Notes: generated from the sequence alone by a model not told the origin. Numbered from the stretch's first letter, positions 1-7,906 are shown. The stretch is 14,409 nt of DNA from Caryophanales bacterium UBA1744 (GCA_002314915.1 DCHU01000054.1:22410-36818); one strand, 5' to 3'. Numbers and translations: made by a program.

Positions 1-942
1 GAGAGAGATGCGCTTAAGGCATTGGAGTTTTATTCAAATCCAGATCTAATATGCGAACCGGCAACACTTGTGAGAGCGGGTTTGTTGTATAAATCCGGAC
101 GTTTGGGTTCGGTCTACGATAAGAAGGCATATGAATGCTTTGCAAAATCATCAGCGTTAGGGTCAATGGAAGGCGCTATTCATTATTTCGACTGTTATCT
201 AGATGGTACATATGTTGATAAGGATGAGTATTTTGCCTTTGTCGGGTATAGCAAGTTGTGGGGTGAGTCTTACAGGCGTTTTATCATGACAACAGGCCGC
301 GATACCTCGTTCTTACCGCAGATTTCATACAGAATTGGAATTATGTTCATGGATGCCAAAGGTGTTCCTCATGATGATTTCTCGGCATTAAAGATGTTCC
401 TATTATCCGAATACTCTTTCGGAATCATCAAAGGAGACAAGCCATTTTCCAAACATGAAGATGCTGAGGATTATGATGATGTCTGCCAAAGGATTGAAAT
501 CTTGTCCAGAAAGTATGCGTTTGCAAAAGCTGATCCTGTCTTTGATGACGACACTTTCTTCGATTCATTCACTGATGCAAAAGCTGCGGACTTCCATCTC
601 CTTAGAAAATGCAAATTCATCCCTAAGAGACTCGATGAAGATGAGGCAACGTTTACATTCGTTACAGAAGCGGCTTCACCATTTCTGATTATTGACCATA
701 AATCTTTGTTCTGTTCTTTCGTTAACTCGCCTATTACATGGACGTTTTCATCTATCGCGGAAGCAGTGTATGGCGATGCTGAACCGTTCGACTTCGCTGC
801 TGGCGATTTAGAGAACGGTTGGTTTTTCACGCACGGCGAGGGTGCTGATATGGTCCATGTTGCAACAATTATTTATCAGCAAAACGAGCAAGAGAAAAAC
901 GAAGAAACATTGGAGGATAACGGCTCTGACAGCCTTTCATAA
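1..942 (+). CDS. Sel1-like repeat protein, 5' end cut by window edge
   Basis: The reading frame is open from base 1, so the true start lies outside the window; the TTG at base 22 is only the first start-like codon. The visible N-terminal part (about bases 60-430) has Sel1/TPR-type helical-repeat spacing: a GLLYKSGR segment followed by a KAYECFAKSSALG segment, then a second unit with GIMFMDAKG and ALKMFLLSEY. Sel1 repeats are alpha-alpha scaffolds for protein-protein contacts. The second half (from about base 540) is acidic and aromatic-rich, with no motif I recognise, and the last 20 residues are a polar Glu/Asn/Ser tail. No signal peptide or membrane helix is visible in the part seen. The stop is 3 bases before the next ATG, so it is cotranscribed with the ABC exporter genes. 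A scaffold or regulator role is inference only. Confidence 0.75.
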   Translation, partial: ERDALKALEFYSNPDLICEPATLVRAGLLYKSGRLGSVYDKKAYECFAKSSALGSMEGAIHYFDCYLDGTYVDKDEYFAFVGYSKLWGESYRRFIMTTGRDTSFLPQISYRIGIMFMDAKGVPHDDFSALKMFLLSEYSFGIIKGDKPFSKHEDAEDYDDVCQRIEILSRKYAFAKADPVFDDDTFFDSFTDAKAADFHLLRKCKFIPKRLDEDEATFTFVTEAASPFLIIDHKSLFCSFVNSPITWTFSSIAEAVYGDAEPFDFAAGDLENGWFFTHGEGADMVHVATIIYQQNEQEKNEETLEDNGSDSLS

Positions 943-945
943 ACT

Positions 946-2664
946 ATGGCAAAACATGCACTAGAACCTTTGAAAAAATACGCACTTCAAGTTACTTTGG
1001 GTCCAGCCCTAAAGTTATTTGAGGTTGTTACGGAATTAGTAATACCGGTACTTACCAAGAAGATAATAGATCAGTACATTCCTGCTTCAGATATGAAGAA
1101 TACTTTAATTTTCGGAGCAATAATCCTTGGACTTGGTTTCTTGGCGTTCATTGTTACTATGTGTGCTCAGTATTTAGCCGCCAGGGTTTCTGCGGATTTT
1201 GGATATGACATCAAGAAGGAAATATTCCATAAGATGTCCACTTTGTCTGAAAAACAATTGAATGACTATGGCAAGCAGAAAGCGTTAACTTTAGTTAATA
1301 ATGATGCCTTCTCTCTCCAGAACGGCGTAATGATGTTCATGCGTCTTATATTCCGTCCTCCGTTCCTGATTGTCGGCGCTTTGATTATGTCGTTCATAAT
1401 TCATTTATATGCCGGACTAATTTTCGCTGGAGTCGTTTTGATCTCTGCTTTGACCGTCGGTTTGGTTATGGCCTTGTCACCAAAGAGATATGCTGCCATC
1501 CAGTCCAACCTTGATGAAATAAACCTAATCGCCAGTGATTCGCTTAAAGGTGCTAGACCGGTAAGGGCCTTCAATATGCAAGAGGATGAAGAGTCTGAGT
1601 TTGGCGCATCAGTCGATACATATAAAAAGAAGAGCATGAATATGGCCGCGCTGAACGCAATCATCAATCCGCTCACGTTCTGCGCAATCAATTTAGGAAT
1701 GATTCTTATAGTTTATCTCGGAAATGTTAGAGTCGGAGGTGAATCGCTTTTAACCACGGGCGAAATCGTTTCCCTTATCTCATATTCCACATCATCGCTT
1801 GCAGCTTTGATCATGTTCTCAAGATTGAGCGTGTCTTTAAACAAGGCCTCGGCTTCCAAAAAGAGAATTGACGCTTTCTTGCAAATGGAGCCTTCAATCA
1901 TCAACAATCCTAAAGGAGAAGCGATTGAAGATTCGACATACATCCAGTTTAAAGATGTGTCTTTTGCTTATGGAAAAGGCAATGGAAAGAATACCCTGAG
2001 CAATATCAACATTTCTATAAATAAAGGACAATGGATAGGCTTTATTGGCGGTACAGGTTCAGGTAAATCAACAGTAATATCCTTGCTCGAAAGGCTATAC
2101 GAGCCAAAAGAAGGAGAGATTCTTTATAGAGGTATCAATATCAAAGACTATGACTTAAACTCTCTGAGAGACGAGATTTCTTTGGTTTCCCAGAAGCCAT
2201 CGATATTCAAAGGGACCATTAGAAGCAATGTAACATTAGGCAAGCCTGACGCAACTGAAGAGGAAATTGAATGGGCTTTAAAACAGTCATTGGCTTATGA
2301 ATATGTATCAAAATACTCAGATTTCATAGATCACGAAGTAGAAGAAGGAGGAGCCAACCTTTCTGGTGGACAAAAGCAGCGACTTTTGATCGCCAGAGCC
2401 ATTCTAAAAGGTGGATCGTTACTTATTCTTGACGATTCAACAAGCGCACTCGATTTCCTTAGTGATTTAAACGTAAGGAATAATATCTCCAAAATAGATG
2501 GTCTAACTAAAATTATAGTTTCTCAAAGAGCGGGTTCTTTGAGAGATTGCGATCAAATATATGTCTTTGACAAAGGCAACATAGTCGAATGTGGCAAGCA
2601 TGATGAACTTGTTGAATCCTGTGATATTTATCGCGAGATTTACGATATGCAGAGGGCTAAATAA
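946..2664 (+). CDS. ABC exporter half-transporter, subunit with degenerate catalytic residues
   Basis: The protein has 572 residues: an N-terminal six-helix exporter-type membrane domain (about 15-300) and a C-terminal ATPase domain (about 330-572). Visible motifs are Walker A GGTGSGKST (368-376), Q-loop Gln416, a canonical LSGGQ signature (472-476), Walker B LLILDD (492-497) and D-loop SALD (500-503). Two residues depart from an active site: the catalytic Glu after Walker B is Asp497, and the H-loop His is Gln527 (VSQR). In heterodimeric exporters such as TM287/288 and BmrCD, this combination marks the subunit whose Walker motifs form the degenerate site. The next gene supplies the complementary half. 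The start is set by the ATG 3 bases after the upstream stop. There is no nearby Shine-Dalgarno (a GGAGG lies about 30 bases upstream), so translational coupling is likely. The exported substrate cannot be read from the sequence; drugs, lipids or peptides are all possible. Confidence 0.95.
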   Translation: MAKHALEPLKKYALQVTLGPALKLFEVVTELVIPVLTKKIIDQYIPASDMKNTLIFGAIILGLGFLAFIVTMCAQYLAARVSADFGYDIKKEIFHKMSTLSEKQLNDYGKQKALTLVNNDAFSLQNGVMMFMRLIFRPPFLIVGALIMSFIIHLYAGLIFAGVVLISALTVGLVMALSPKRYAAIQSNLDEINLIASDSLKGARPVRAFNMQEDEESEFGASVDTYKKKSMNMAALNAIINPLTFCAINLGMILIVYLGNVRVGGESLLTTGEIVSLISYSTSSLAALIMFSRLSVSLNKASASKKRIDAFLQMEPSIINNPKGEAIEDSTYIQFKDVSFAYGKGNGKNTLSNINISINKGQWIGFIGGTGSGKSTVISLLERLYEPKEGEILYRGINIKDYDLNSLRDEISLVSQKPSIFKGTIRSNVTLGKPDATEEEIEWALKQSLAYEYVSKYSDFIDHEVEEGGANLSGGQKQRLLIARAILKGGSLLILDDSTSALDFLSDLNVRNNISKIDGLTKIIVSQRAGSLRDCDQIYVFDKGNIVECGKHDELVESCDIYREIYDMQRAK

Positions 2665-2666
2665 TT

Positions 2667-4403
2667 ATGGCAACGTTCAAGAGATTAAAACCATACTTAA
2701 AAGGCTCAATTGGTCTATTTGCCATCTCGCTTCTATTTGCCCTTCTTGCCACGGGTTCAAAATTAGCGATTCCTCTTTTAGCGGGTCGTGCTGTTAATAA
2801 GATTATCGACCCATCATCAAGCTCTCTTCAGTTTGTTGATTTTATCACAATGATGGTTGTGTTCCTGGTTGTTGGAACGATCTTCCGTTATATCTTTGAT
2901 TATGTTATTTCCCTTATTGGGCAAAGAGTTATCAAAAACATCAGAAACGCTGTCTTCCACAAATACACGACTGCGCCTATTTCCTATATCGACAGTTCAA
3001 GAAAAGGAGACATGATTTCACGCCTTATTAACGACGTCGAAAATGTTCAGACGGGTTTGGTATCTGGCTTCGCTGCATTCTATGATGGAATCATTGCCAT
3101 TGGTTTTACCCTCGTATTCATGTTTATGCTTAACTGGGCTCTTGCCTTAATAGTCGTGTTTTTAACTCCTATTTCAATCTTCGTTTCGAGATTCGTTTCC
3201 AAGTTCAACTCCAGCAACTTCAAAAAACAGGCAAAGGATTCGGGCCTTTTGGCATCATTCGCTCTTGAGGGTTTGAACAACTCAGAATCTGTTAACACGC
3301 TTAACATAGCCGAAAGAAGAGAAAAGGAATTCGATAAGTTAAACGATTCCTTTAGGAAATCGGTCTTTAAGGCTAATTTAGGTGCCAGTTTGATTAATCC
3401 TTCAACCAGATTAGTAAACGCCCTTATCAACGGCATTTTGATTGCCGTTGGCGCTCTTCTCGTCATCAAGAACGGATCCCTTAATTACGGCGTGGCCGTA
3501 TTCATGGTTGGAGACCTTTCAGCGTTCTTGACATATGCGGCTAGCTATATGACGCCATTCAATGAAATCAGCAACGTTGTCACAGAAATCTCATATGCAA
3601 CTTCCTCGCTTAAGAGAATAGACGACGTCATTAATTCTCCTGCCGATATCAACGACGGGAAGGAAGTTATTAATGGTGAAGTGAACGATCTTAAAGCAAA
3701 CCATGTCACTTTCTCGTACGACGGCACCAGAACGATCATCAAAGACTTTGACCTTGATATATATAAAGGACACAAGATTGCATTCGTTGGCCCTACAGGC
3801 TGTGGTAAAACGACTCTCATTAATATCCTTATGAGATTCTATGACCCTCAATCTGGATGCTTTGAGGCCAATAACATTTCGACATTCGAACTTGAGAAGA
3901 GGGCATTCAGAGAACATATTGGAATGGTCCTCCAAGAAACGTGGATATTTACCGGTACAGTCTTTGAAAATATTGCATATTCCAAGAAAGGCGCAACTCT
4001 TGAAGAAGTTAAACTTGCTGCTGAAAAGGCTCAAGCCTCCTCATTTATCGAACGTCTCCCAAATGGCTATGAAACAATGATTTCTGATTCATCAGGATTA
4101 TCCGTTGGCGAAAAACAATTAATATGCGTTGCTCGCGTAATGCTCATGGAACCTGAGATCGTCATCTTGGATGAGGCCACATCCAACATCGACGTCCGCA
4201 CCGAAGCGTTGCTTTCTAAGAGCTTTGATGCCTTGATGAAGGGGAAGACCTCGCTTGTCGTTGCCCATCGCTTATCGACAATCGTATCCAGTGACCTTAT
4301 CGTGGTTCTTAAAGATGGGGAGATCATTGAAACCGGCAATCACCAAGAACTCATGGCCAAGAATGGCTTCTACAACAAGCTTTATAATTCTCAATTTAAC
4401 TAA
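2667..4403 (+). CDS. ABC exporter half-transporter, subunit with catalytic Glu and degenerate signature
   Basis: The protein has 578 residues: a six-helix exporter membrane domain (about 15-310) and a C-terminal ATPase domain (about 340-578). Walker A is GPTGCGKTT (375-383), the Q-loop Gln is 423, Walker B reads VILDE with catalytic Glu503, the D-loop is SNID and the H-loop is AHR with His534. All catalytic residues are intact, but the signature is LSVGE (478-482) instead of LSGGQ. This mirrors the lesions of the upstream subunit. By analogy with TM287/288, this subunit's Walker motifs plus the partner's LSGGQ form the hydrolysing site, while its own altered signature completes the non-hydrolysing site. 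It starts 2 bases after the partner's stop, with an AGAGGG stretch about 10 bases upstream as a possible ribosome site. An obligate heterodimer is inferred from adjacency and the complementary motifs. Confidence 0.95.
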   Translation: MATFKRLKPYLKGSIGLFAISLLFALLATGSKLAIPLLAGRAVNKIIDPSSSSLQFVDFITMMVVFLVVGTIFRYIFDYVISLIGQRVIKNIRNAVFHKYTTAPISYIDSSRKGDMISRLINDVENVQTGLVSGFAAFYDGIIAIGFTLVFMFMLNWALALIVVFLTPISIFVSRFVSKFNSSNFKKQAKDSGLLASFALEGLNNSESVNTLNIAERREKEFDKLNDSFRKSVFKANLGASLINPSTRLVNALINGILIAVGALLVIKNGSLNYGVAVFMVGDLSAFLTYAASYMTPFNEISNVVTEISYATSSLKRIDDVINSPADINDGKEVINGEVNDLKANHVTFSYDGTRTIIKDFDLDIYKGHKIAFVGPTGCGKTTLINILMRFYDPQSGCFEANNISTFELEKRAFREHIGMVLQETWIFTGTVFENIAYSKKGATLEEVKLAAEKAQASSFIERLPNGYETMISDSSGLSVGEKQLICVARVMLMEPEIVILDEATSNIDVRTEALLSKSFDALMKGKTSLVVAHRLSTIVSSDLIVVLKDGEIIETGNHQELMAKNGFYNKLYNSQFN

Positions 4404-4404
4404 T

Positions 4405-5214
4405 ATGAAAAAGTCAGTCAGGAATACAACTTTGCTAATGCTGTCATTGGGGCTTGTAACCTCATGTTCTTTCACGTTATCTGCAAGATCTATTTCCAAA
4501 GGGATATCTGTGCTTGATTCCTTCGTTGAATCATTGAGCGAAAAGTCGAGCAATCTATTGCTTGCGACAAACAATACGACCATATCGATAAACGCACATG
4601 AAAGATGCATGGGCGACAAGAGGAAATATATCACCGTCTCCTCTTTCAGTCTGGACGCCTCTTTGTCAAAGACCGATGAGTTCGATTCAATCTCTTATTC
4701 AGCGGATTGGGGCGATAGCAAGAAAAGTTGGATGACGAAAACCGAAAACTACAACACGACATATATTGATGAAGAAGGGGAAAGAAGCATTTCTCCATCC
4801 GACCCTTTTTACGCAATGCGAGATATGAACTCCTATTTGGTAGATTATCTTAATTATTCGGTAGGATTCATGTTTAGAGCCTATTTTAACTGTGTATACA
4901 AAAATGATGATTCGATTAGAAGCGCTCTTATTACGGGCCTCAATGTCGATTCAACATCATCTTCATCCTGGACATTTGAGATTTGGTCTGATTATAGAGA
5001 GGCTGACGAAAGTTCACTTGGTATTTTTGAAAAGGACTATAAGAAATTCTTCACCTATACAGGGATTGAAGCGGTGCCTGCCTACTTCCTAAAAATGAAA
5101 ATTGATTCAGGCAGAATAACTCAGTTTTTCGCAAACTACTCATATCAGGATTCTGAGGATGAGGAAAAGACGATTGAGGGCTCTTTGGAGATAAAGGTTT
5201 CATATGGCGGATAA
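4405..5214 (+). CDS. Predicted lipoprotein of unknown function
   Basis: The ATG at 4405 begins 1 base after the exporter stop and gives 269 residues. The N-terminus is a textbook lipoprotein signal: Lys2-Lys3, a hydrophobic stretch (about 9-17) and a lipobox VTSC with Cys21 as the lipidated residue. A longer reading starting at 4255 would overlap the exporter gene by 149 bases and bury this signal, so 4405 is chosen. The mature part is polar, rich in Ser, Asp and Tyr, with alternating patterns suggesting beta structure; I recognise no domain. It overlaps the next gene by 11 bases. Its place directly behind an ABC exporter pair could mean a surface partner of the transporter, but nothing in the sequence proves that. 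No Shine-Dalgarno is evident, so reinitiation after the exporter stop is likely. Confidence 0.85.
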   Translation: MKKSVRNTTLLMLSLGLVTSCSFTLSARSISKGISVLDSFVESLSEKSSNLLLATNNTTISINAHERCMGDKRKYITVSSFSLDASLSKTDEFDSISYSADWGDSKKSWMTKTENYNTTYIDEEGERSISPSDPFYAMRDMNSYLVDYLNYSVGFMFRAYFNCVYKNDDSIRSALITGLNVDSTSSSSWTFEIWSDYREADESSLGIFEKDYKKFFTYTGIEAVPAYFLKMKIDSGRITQFFANYSYQDSEDEEKTIEGSLEIKVSYGG

Positions 5215-6178
5215 AGTTAGAAAACCAAGATCGAAAGAAACAATCTCATACACAATGTCTCGCATCAGGGGCAAAGATACAGGTATTGAGATGCTTCTTA
5301 GGAAAGAACTGACGAAGAGGGGGTACCACTATAGGTGCAACACCAAACACGTCTTTGGGCACCCCGATGTTTCTTTCAAATCCGCAAAAGTGGTGGTGTT
5401 CTGCGATTCGGAATTCTGGCACGGATATCATTTTGAAGAAAACAAAGGAAAGCTTCACACAAATCTGGATTATTGGATCCCGAAGATTGAGCACAACATA
5501 GAACGAGATAAAGAGGTAAACGCCAGGTTGAAAAGAGAAGGATATACCGTCCTTAGATATTGGGGTGAAGAAATCAATAAAGACCTCGATAGAGTCATAA
5601 AAGAAGTTACCGAAGTAGTTGATAAGAAAATGGCTATAGAGAGCCTTAGAAACGGCGAAAAGGAATTAACCACGCTCATTTACCTTGAACAAAATGAGAA
5701 ATATCTCATGCTTCTTAGAAACAAAAAGAAAAATGACGAGAATGCGAACAAGTATATTGGTGTCGGCGGACATCTGGAAGATGGCGAGACTCCATTAGAA
5801 TGTGTTAAGCGAGAGGTGCTTGAAGAAACTGGATTAACTGTCAACAAAGCGACATATAAAGGTTTCGTTGATTTCTGTAAGGTTGGAAGAACCTCTGTCG
5901 AGAGGATGTACCTATACACATGCAGTGATTTCTCGGGAGATTTAATCCAATGCAATGAAGGCACTCTTGAATGGGTTCCAGTCAACAAGATTAATGAGTT
6001 ACCGCTTTGGGAAGGCGATAGAGTTTTCCTTCCTTTACTTAAAGAAGATGACAAGCCTTTCCATATCACTCTCGTTTATTCTGAATCCGATGAGTTGATT
6101 GATGTTTACGGACCTTCATACGAGGAAACTACGAAACGCAAAAAGAAGAAAAAGAAAGCAACGAAAAAACCGGCTTAA
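5204..6178 (+). CDS. Vsr-like endonuclease fused to a NUDIX hydrolase domain
   Basis: The protein has 324 residues and two domains. Residues about 13-140 match the very-short-patch-repair (Vsr) fold: MSRIRGKDTGIE, then GHPDV with Asp55 (equivalent to catalytic Asp51 of E. coli Vsr), VVFCDSEFWHG with His73 (equivalent to His69), and a late VLRYWG strand. The Cys/His zinc ligands of E. coli Vsr are replaced here (Glu70, Tyr75 and Phe77 in the central segment, and Glu in the late strand), as in the zinc-free Vsr-like group. Residues about 153-285 are a NUDIX domain with a perfect box at 189-211 (G-x5-E-x7-REVLEETGL), which binds Mg and cleaves nucleoside diphosphate linkages. The tail (about 309-324) is lysine-rich. 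The start has AAAGG 6 bases upstream and overlaps the lipoprotein gene by 11 bases. No dcm-type methylase is in view. A joint role in DNA repair, nucleotide sanitation or defence is inference. Confidence 0.9.
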   Translation: MADKVRKPRSKETISYTMSRIRGKDTGIEMLLRKELTKRGYHYRCNTKHVFGHPDVSFKSAKVVVFCDSEFWHGYHFEENKGKLHTNLDYWIPKIEHNIERDKEVNARLKREGYTVLRYWGEEINKDLDRVIKEVTEVVDKKMAIESLRNGEKELTTLIYLEQNEKYLMLLRNKKKNDENANKYIGVGGHLEDGETPLECVKREVLEETGLTVNKATYKGFVDFCKVGRTSVERMYLYTCSDFSGDLIQCNEGTLEWVPVNKINELPLWEGDRVFLPLLKEDDKPFHITLVYSESDELIDVYGPSYEETTKRKKKKKKATKKPA

Positions 6179-6195
6179 CAACCGGTTCTTTTTTT
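6168..6195 (+). terminator. Bidirectional intrinsic terminator between convergent genes
   Basis: The arms AACCGG (6168-6173) and CCGGTT (6182-6187) form a 6-bp stem with an 8-base loop, followed by a T-rich run to 6195. The A-run before the stem (6164-6169) gives a T-run on the minus strand, so it can also stop transcription from the membrane-protein gene at 6205-6699. The stop codon of the Vsr-NUDIX gene lies in the loop. Confidence 0.8.
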
Positions 6196-6204
6196 GCTGT
6201 TAAA

Positions 6205-6699
6205 TTATTCAGCTTCGCCTTTGTAAACGAGGGAGAATAAATCAATGAGGATTGCAAGTCCGCAGAAGACTGCAACACAGATTGGAGCGGCGCCGATATA
6301 TGTGGTGCCTGTTGTTTCTAATGCAACTCCGTTTGCTGCTTCGTAGAACTGGCATTCAAACATTGTTAATGCGATTGTTGCACCGTTGCAGACAAGAGCA
6401 CCTGCAAGAGCGCCTTTCTTAGCTGCGCCGTTGAGAACTGTTGCGCTGAGAGCGACCAATACAGCGATGATTGCCAATGCGAATGCAATGATTAAAGGCC
6501 AAATTGGATTGTAGATTCCAGGATTTGTTTTCCATGAATCTCCAAACATGATTTTGAATAATGATCCACGTGCATTGCCGTCTTCTTCGTTGAATGCAGA
6601 TGCAAACATTGTGAAGATTGCAACTAATGAGAAGAGAGCGCTTGCTGCTCCAGCAATCTTGCCGGATGCGCTAAATGTTGATTTCTTTGATTTCTTCAT
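6205..6699 (-). CDS. Small four-helix membrane protein, unknown function
   Basis: The protein has 164 residues. It has a basic N-terminus (KKSKK) followed by four hydrophobic segments at about 14-36, 66-90, 95-113 and 133-157. A polar Gly/Asn/Asp-rich loop (about 37-63) lies between helices 1 and 2, and a second exposed loop (about 115-132) holds a Cys. The small Ala/Gly-rich helices suggest tight packing. I do not recognise a family. It is a single-gene unit with its own sigma-A-type promoter upstream and a shared terminator downstream. The start at 6699 is supported by a transcript that begins about 25 bases upstream and by GGA-containing purine patches 8-14 bases before the ATG. Coding is well supported by length, hydrophobic periodicity and flanking signals; the function is unknown. 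Confidence 0.8.
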   Translation of the reverse strand: MKKSKKSTFSASGKIAGAASALFSLVAIFTMFASAFNEEDGNARGSLFKIMFGDSWKTNPGIYNPIWPLIIAFALAIIAVLVALSATVLNGAAKKGALAGALVCNGATIALTMFECQFYEAANGVALETTGTTYIGAAPICVAVFCGLAILIDLFSLVYKGEAE

Positions 6700-6731
6700 A
6701 TTGATAGTCCGTTTCCTAATACGCGAGTATA

Positions 6732-6760
6732 ACTATACGCATAAATTTCGATTTGGGCAA
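6732..6760 (-). promoter_or_regulatory. Sigma-A-type promoter for the four-helix membrane protein
   Basis: On the minus strand, TTGCCC (6760-6755) is separated by exactly 17 bases from TATAGT (6737-6732). Predicted transcription start is about 6725, giving a leader of about 25 bases before the ATG at 6699. Confidence 0.65.
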
Positions 6761-6800
6761 TAAAACTTATTATCCAACACATAAAGTTAATGGCTTTTTC

Positions 6801-6820
6801 CTTGCTTAAGCAAGTTTTTT
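6801..6820 (+). terminator. Terminator-like hairpin upstream of the lipoprotein gene at 6857
   Basis: The 14-base perfect palindrome CTTGCTTAAGCAAG (6801-6814) can fold as a 5-bp stem with a TTAA loop and is followed directly by six T. The shape is an intrinsic terminator on the plus strand. No plus-strand gene lies between the terminator at 6195 and this site, so its client is unclear: read-through, a short RNA or an attenuator. It could instead be a dyad operator. Confidence 0.5.
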
Positions 6821-6844
6821 GTTTTTCTTTTCTTTGATTTCTCT

Positions 6845-6850
6845 CATAAT
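6845..6850 (+). promoter_or_regulatory. Candidate -10 box placing the transcript start at the ATG of the lipoprotein gene
   Basis: CATAAT (5 of 6 matches to TATAAT) ends 6 bases before the ATG at 6857, so transcription would start at or next to the start codon. No convincing -35 at 16-18 bases is visible in the T-rich region upstream, which lowers confidence. Confidence 0.45.
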
Positions 6851-6856
6851 TGTTGC

Positions 6857-7906
6857 ATGCAGAAAAAAAGATTCGCGACAACATTGGTATTGATATGTGG
6901 AAGTGCACTTTTAAGTGCTTGTTCTTTCTCAAAAGGAACTGCTGAGTCCAATGTTTTCACCGTCTCTTATTATGACGATTCTGCTGAACCGGTCCTTGTT
7001 GGATACGCTTATGTGATAAAGGGCAAGGAAGCAAATATGCGTTCGGTTGAGGGTGTTGATTATGACAAACTTTCGCACTCAGGAGCCTTGCCTTCAGCTA
7101 TCGGAAAACACTTTGTCTTTGATGGCTTTGCAGGAACATACGAAGATGGTACGCAAATCGATCTAAAATCTATCCAAGCAAGCTGCTCTGTTTATGCTCA
7201 GTTTGTTGAAGCTGAGTATTCATTAACATACACATTCAAAAATGGCGCTATCTCTTTAAGAGATGCAGACAATAATTTGATTAAAGGAACCGCTAAGTTT
7301 GGCGACCCTTTCGTGTTTGCCGATCTGGGTATTGATTCCAGCTCACTCGAGTATACTGTTCCGCGTTATGGGTATCAGTATGGTCTAACTGGTTTCACTA
7401 TCGATGCCGATTCATCTAAAACAACCATTACCGACTCAATGTTGAAATGGGAAAGCGGTGACGCTGTTCCAGAAACCCCAAGTCCTGTTGGAACGATTTT
7501 TGTATCAACCAACAATATGAATAACAATCCGTCATACGAGACCTACTTTAGCACTCAAACCCAATGGGTCAGCCTTGGTAAACTATCCGAAAATCTTAAA
7601 ATCTCATTTTCTTGTTCATTCGAGGAAGAAGAAAAGGATTTCCAAGTATCGGTTGTTAAAAATGGTACATTAATAGGGACTGTACCAGCAAAATATGCGG
7701 TAGAAGAGATTACGGTGTCACAGATTGGAGAAGATATTGTTGTTTCCAATTCGCGCGGGATTTCCGTGTCTTGTTCAGGTGATAAGTATTCCGCCAAATA
7801 TATTAAGTTCAATTCAGAAACAGCTGATCGAATCCAAGAGAATTACAGTGAACGCGATGTTGAATTAAAGCATATCATGGGAGACTGCGTTATAACGATA
7901 GAATAA
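6857..7906 (+). CDS. Predicted lipoprotein with InlB-B-repeat-like segment
   Basis: The protein has 349 residues. The N-terminus has a basic start (QKKR), a hydrophobic stretch and the lipobox LSAC with Cys22, so it should be exported and anchored to the outer face of the membrane. Residues about 33-120 have the look of a Listeria/InlB-type beta-grasp repeat: an initial FTVSYYDD strand, then FVFDGFAGTYEDGT and a closing VYAQF strand. About 125-205 may be a second, more divergent beta unit, and the rest is polar beta-like sequence without a motif I know. Such repeats are common in surface proteins of gut Firmicutes and may serve as stalks or adhesive modules. No Shine-Dalgarno is visible; a -10-like CATAAT sits 6 bases before the ATG, suggesting a leaderless message. 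It is a single-gene unit closed by a terminator at 7905. Confidence 0.85.
   Translation: MQKKRFATTLVLICGSALLSACSFSKGTAESNVFTVSYYDDSAEPVLVGYAYVIKGKEANMRSVEGVDYDKLSHSGALPSAIGKHFVFDGFAGTYEDGTQIDLKSIQASCSVYAQFVEAEYSLTYTFKNGAISLRDADNNLIKGTAKFGDPFVFADLGIDSSSLEYTVPRYGYQYGLTGFTIDADSSKTTITDSMLKWESGDAVPETPSPVGTIFVSTNNMNNNPSYETYFSTQTQWVSLGKLSENLKISFSCSFEEEEKDFQVSVVKNGTLIGTVPAKYAVEEITVSQIGEDIVVSNSRGISVSCSGDKYSAKYIKFNSETADRIQENYSERDVELKHIMGDCVITIE

Noticed and set aside
4255..4404. Upstream extension of the lipoprotein gene into the ABC exporter gene
   Set aside because: The extension lies in another frame of a clear ATPase domain, and the ATG at 4405 starts a proper lipoprotein signal peptide.
5630..6178. 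NUDIX domain as a separate gene starting at the ATG at 5630
   Set aside because: There is no Shine-Dalgarno or stop upstream; the frame runs unbroken from the Vsr domain, so a fusion is the simpler reading. An internal start is not excluded.
6124..6178. Lysine-rich end of the Vsr-NUDIX protein as a frameshift product
   Set aside because: The A-rich codons stay in frame to a stop placed in the terminator loop, and basic tails are common in DNA-acting proteins.
6696..6932. A 78-residue minus-strand frame across the 6700-6856 gap
   Set aside because: It spans a promoter, a hairpin and the start of the lipoprotein gene, and its composition is not protein-like.
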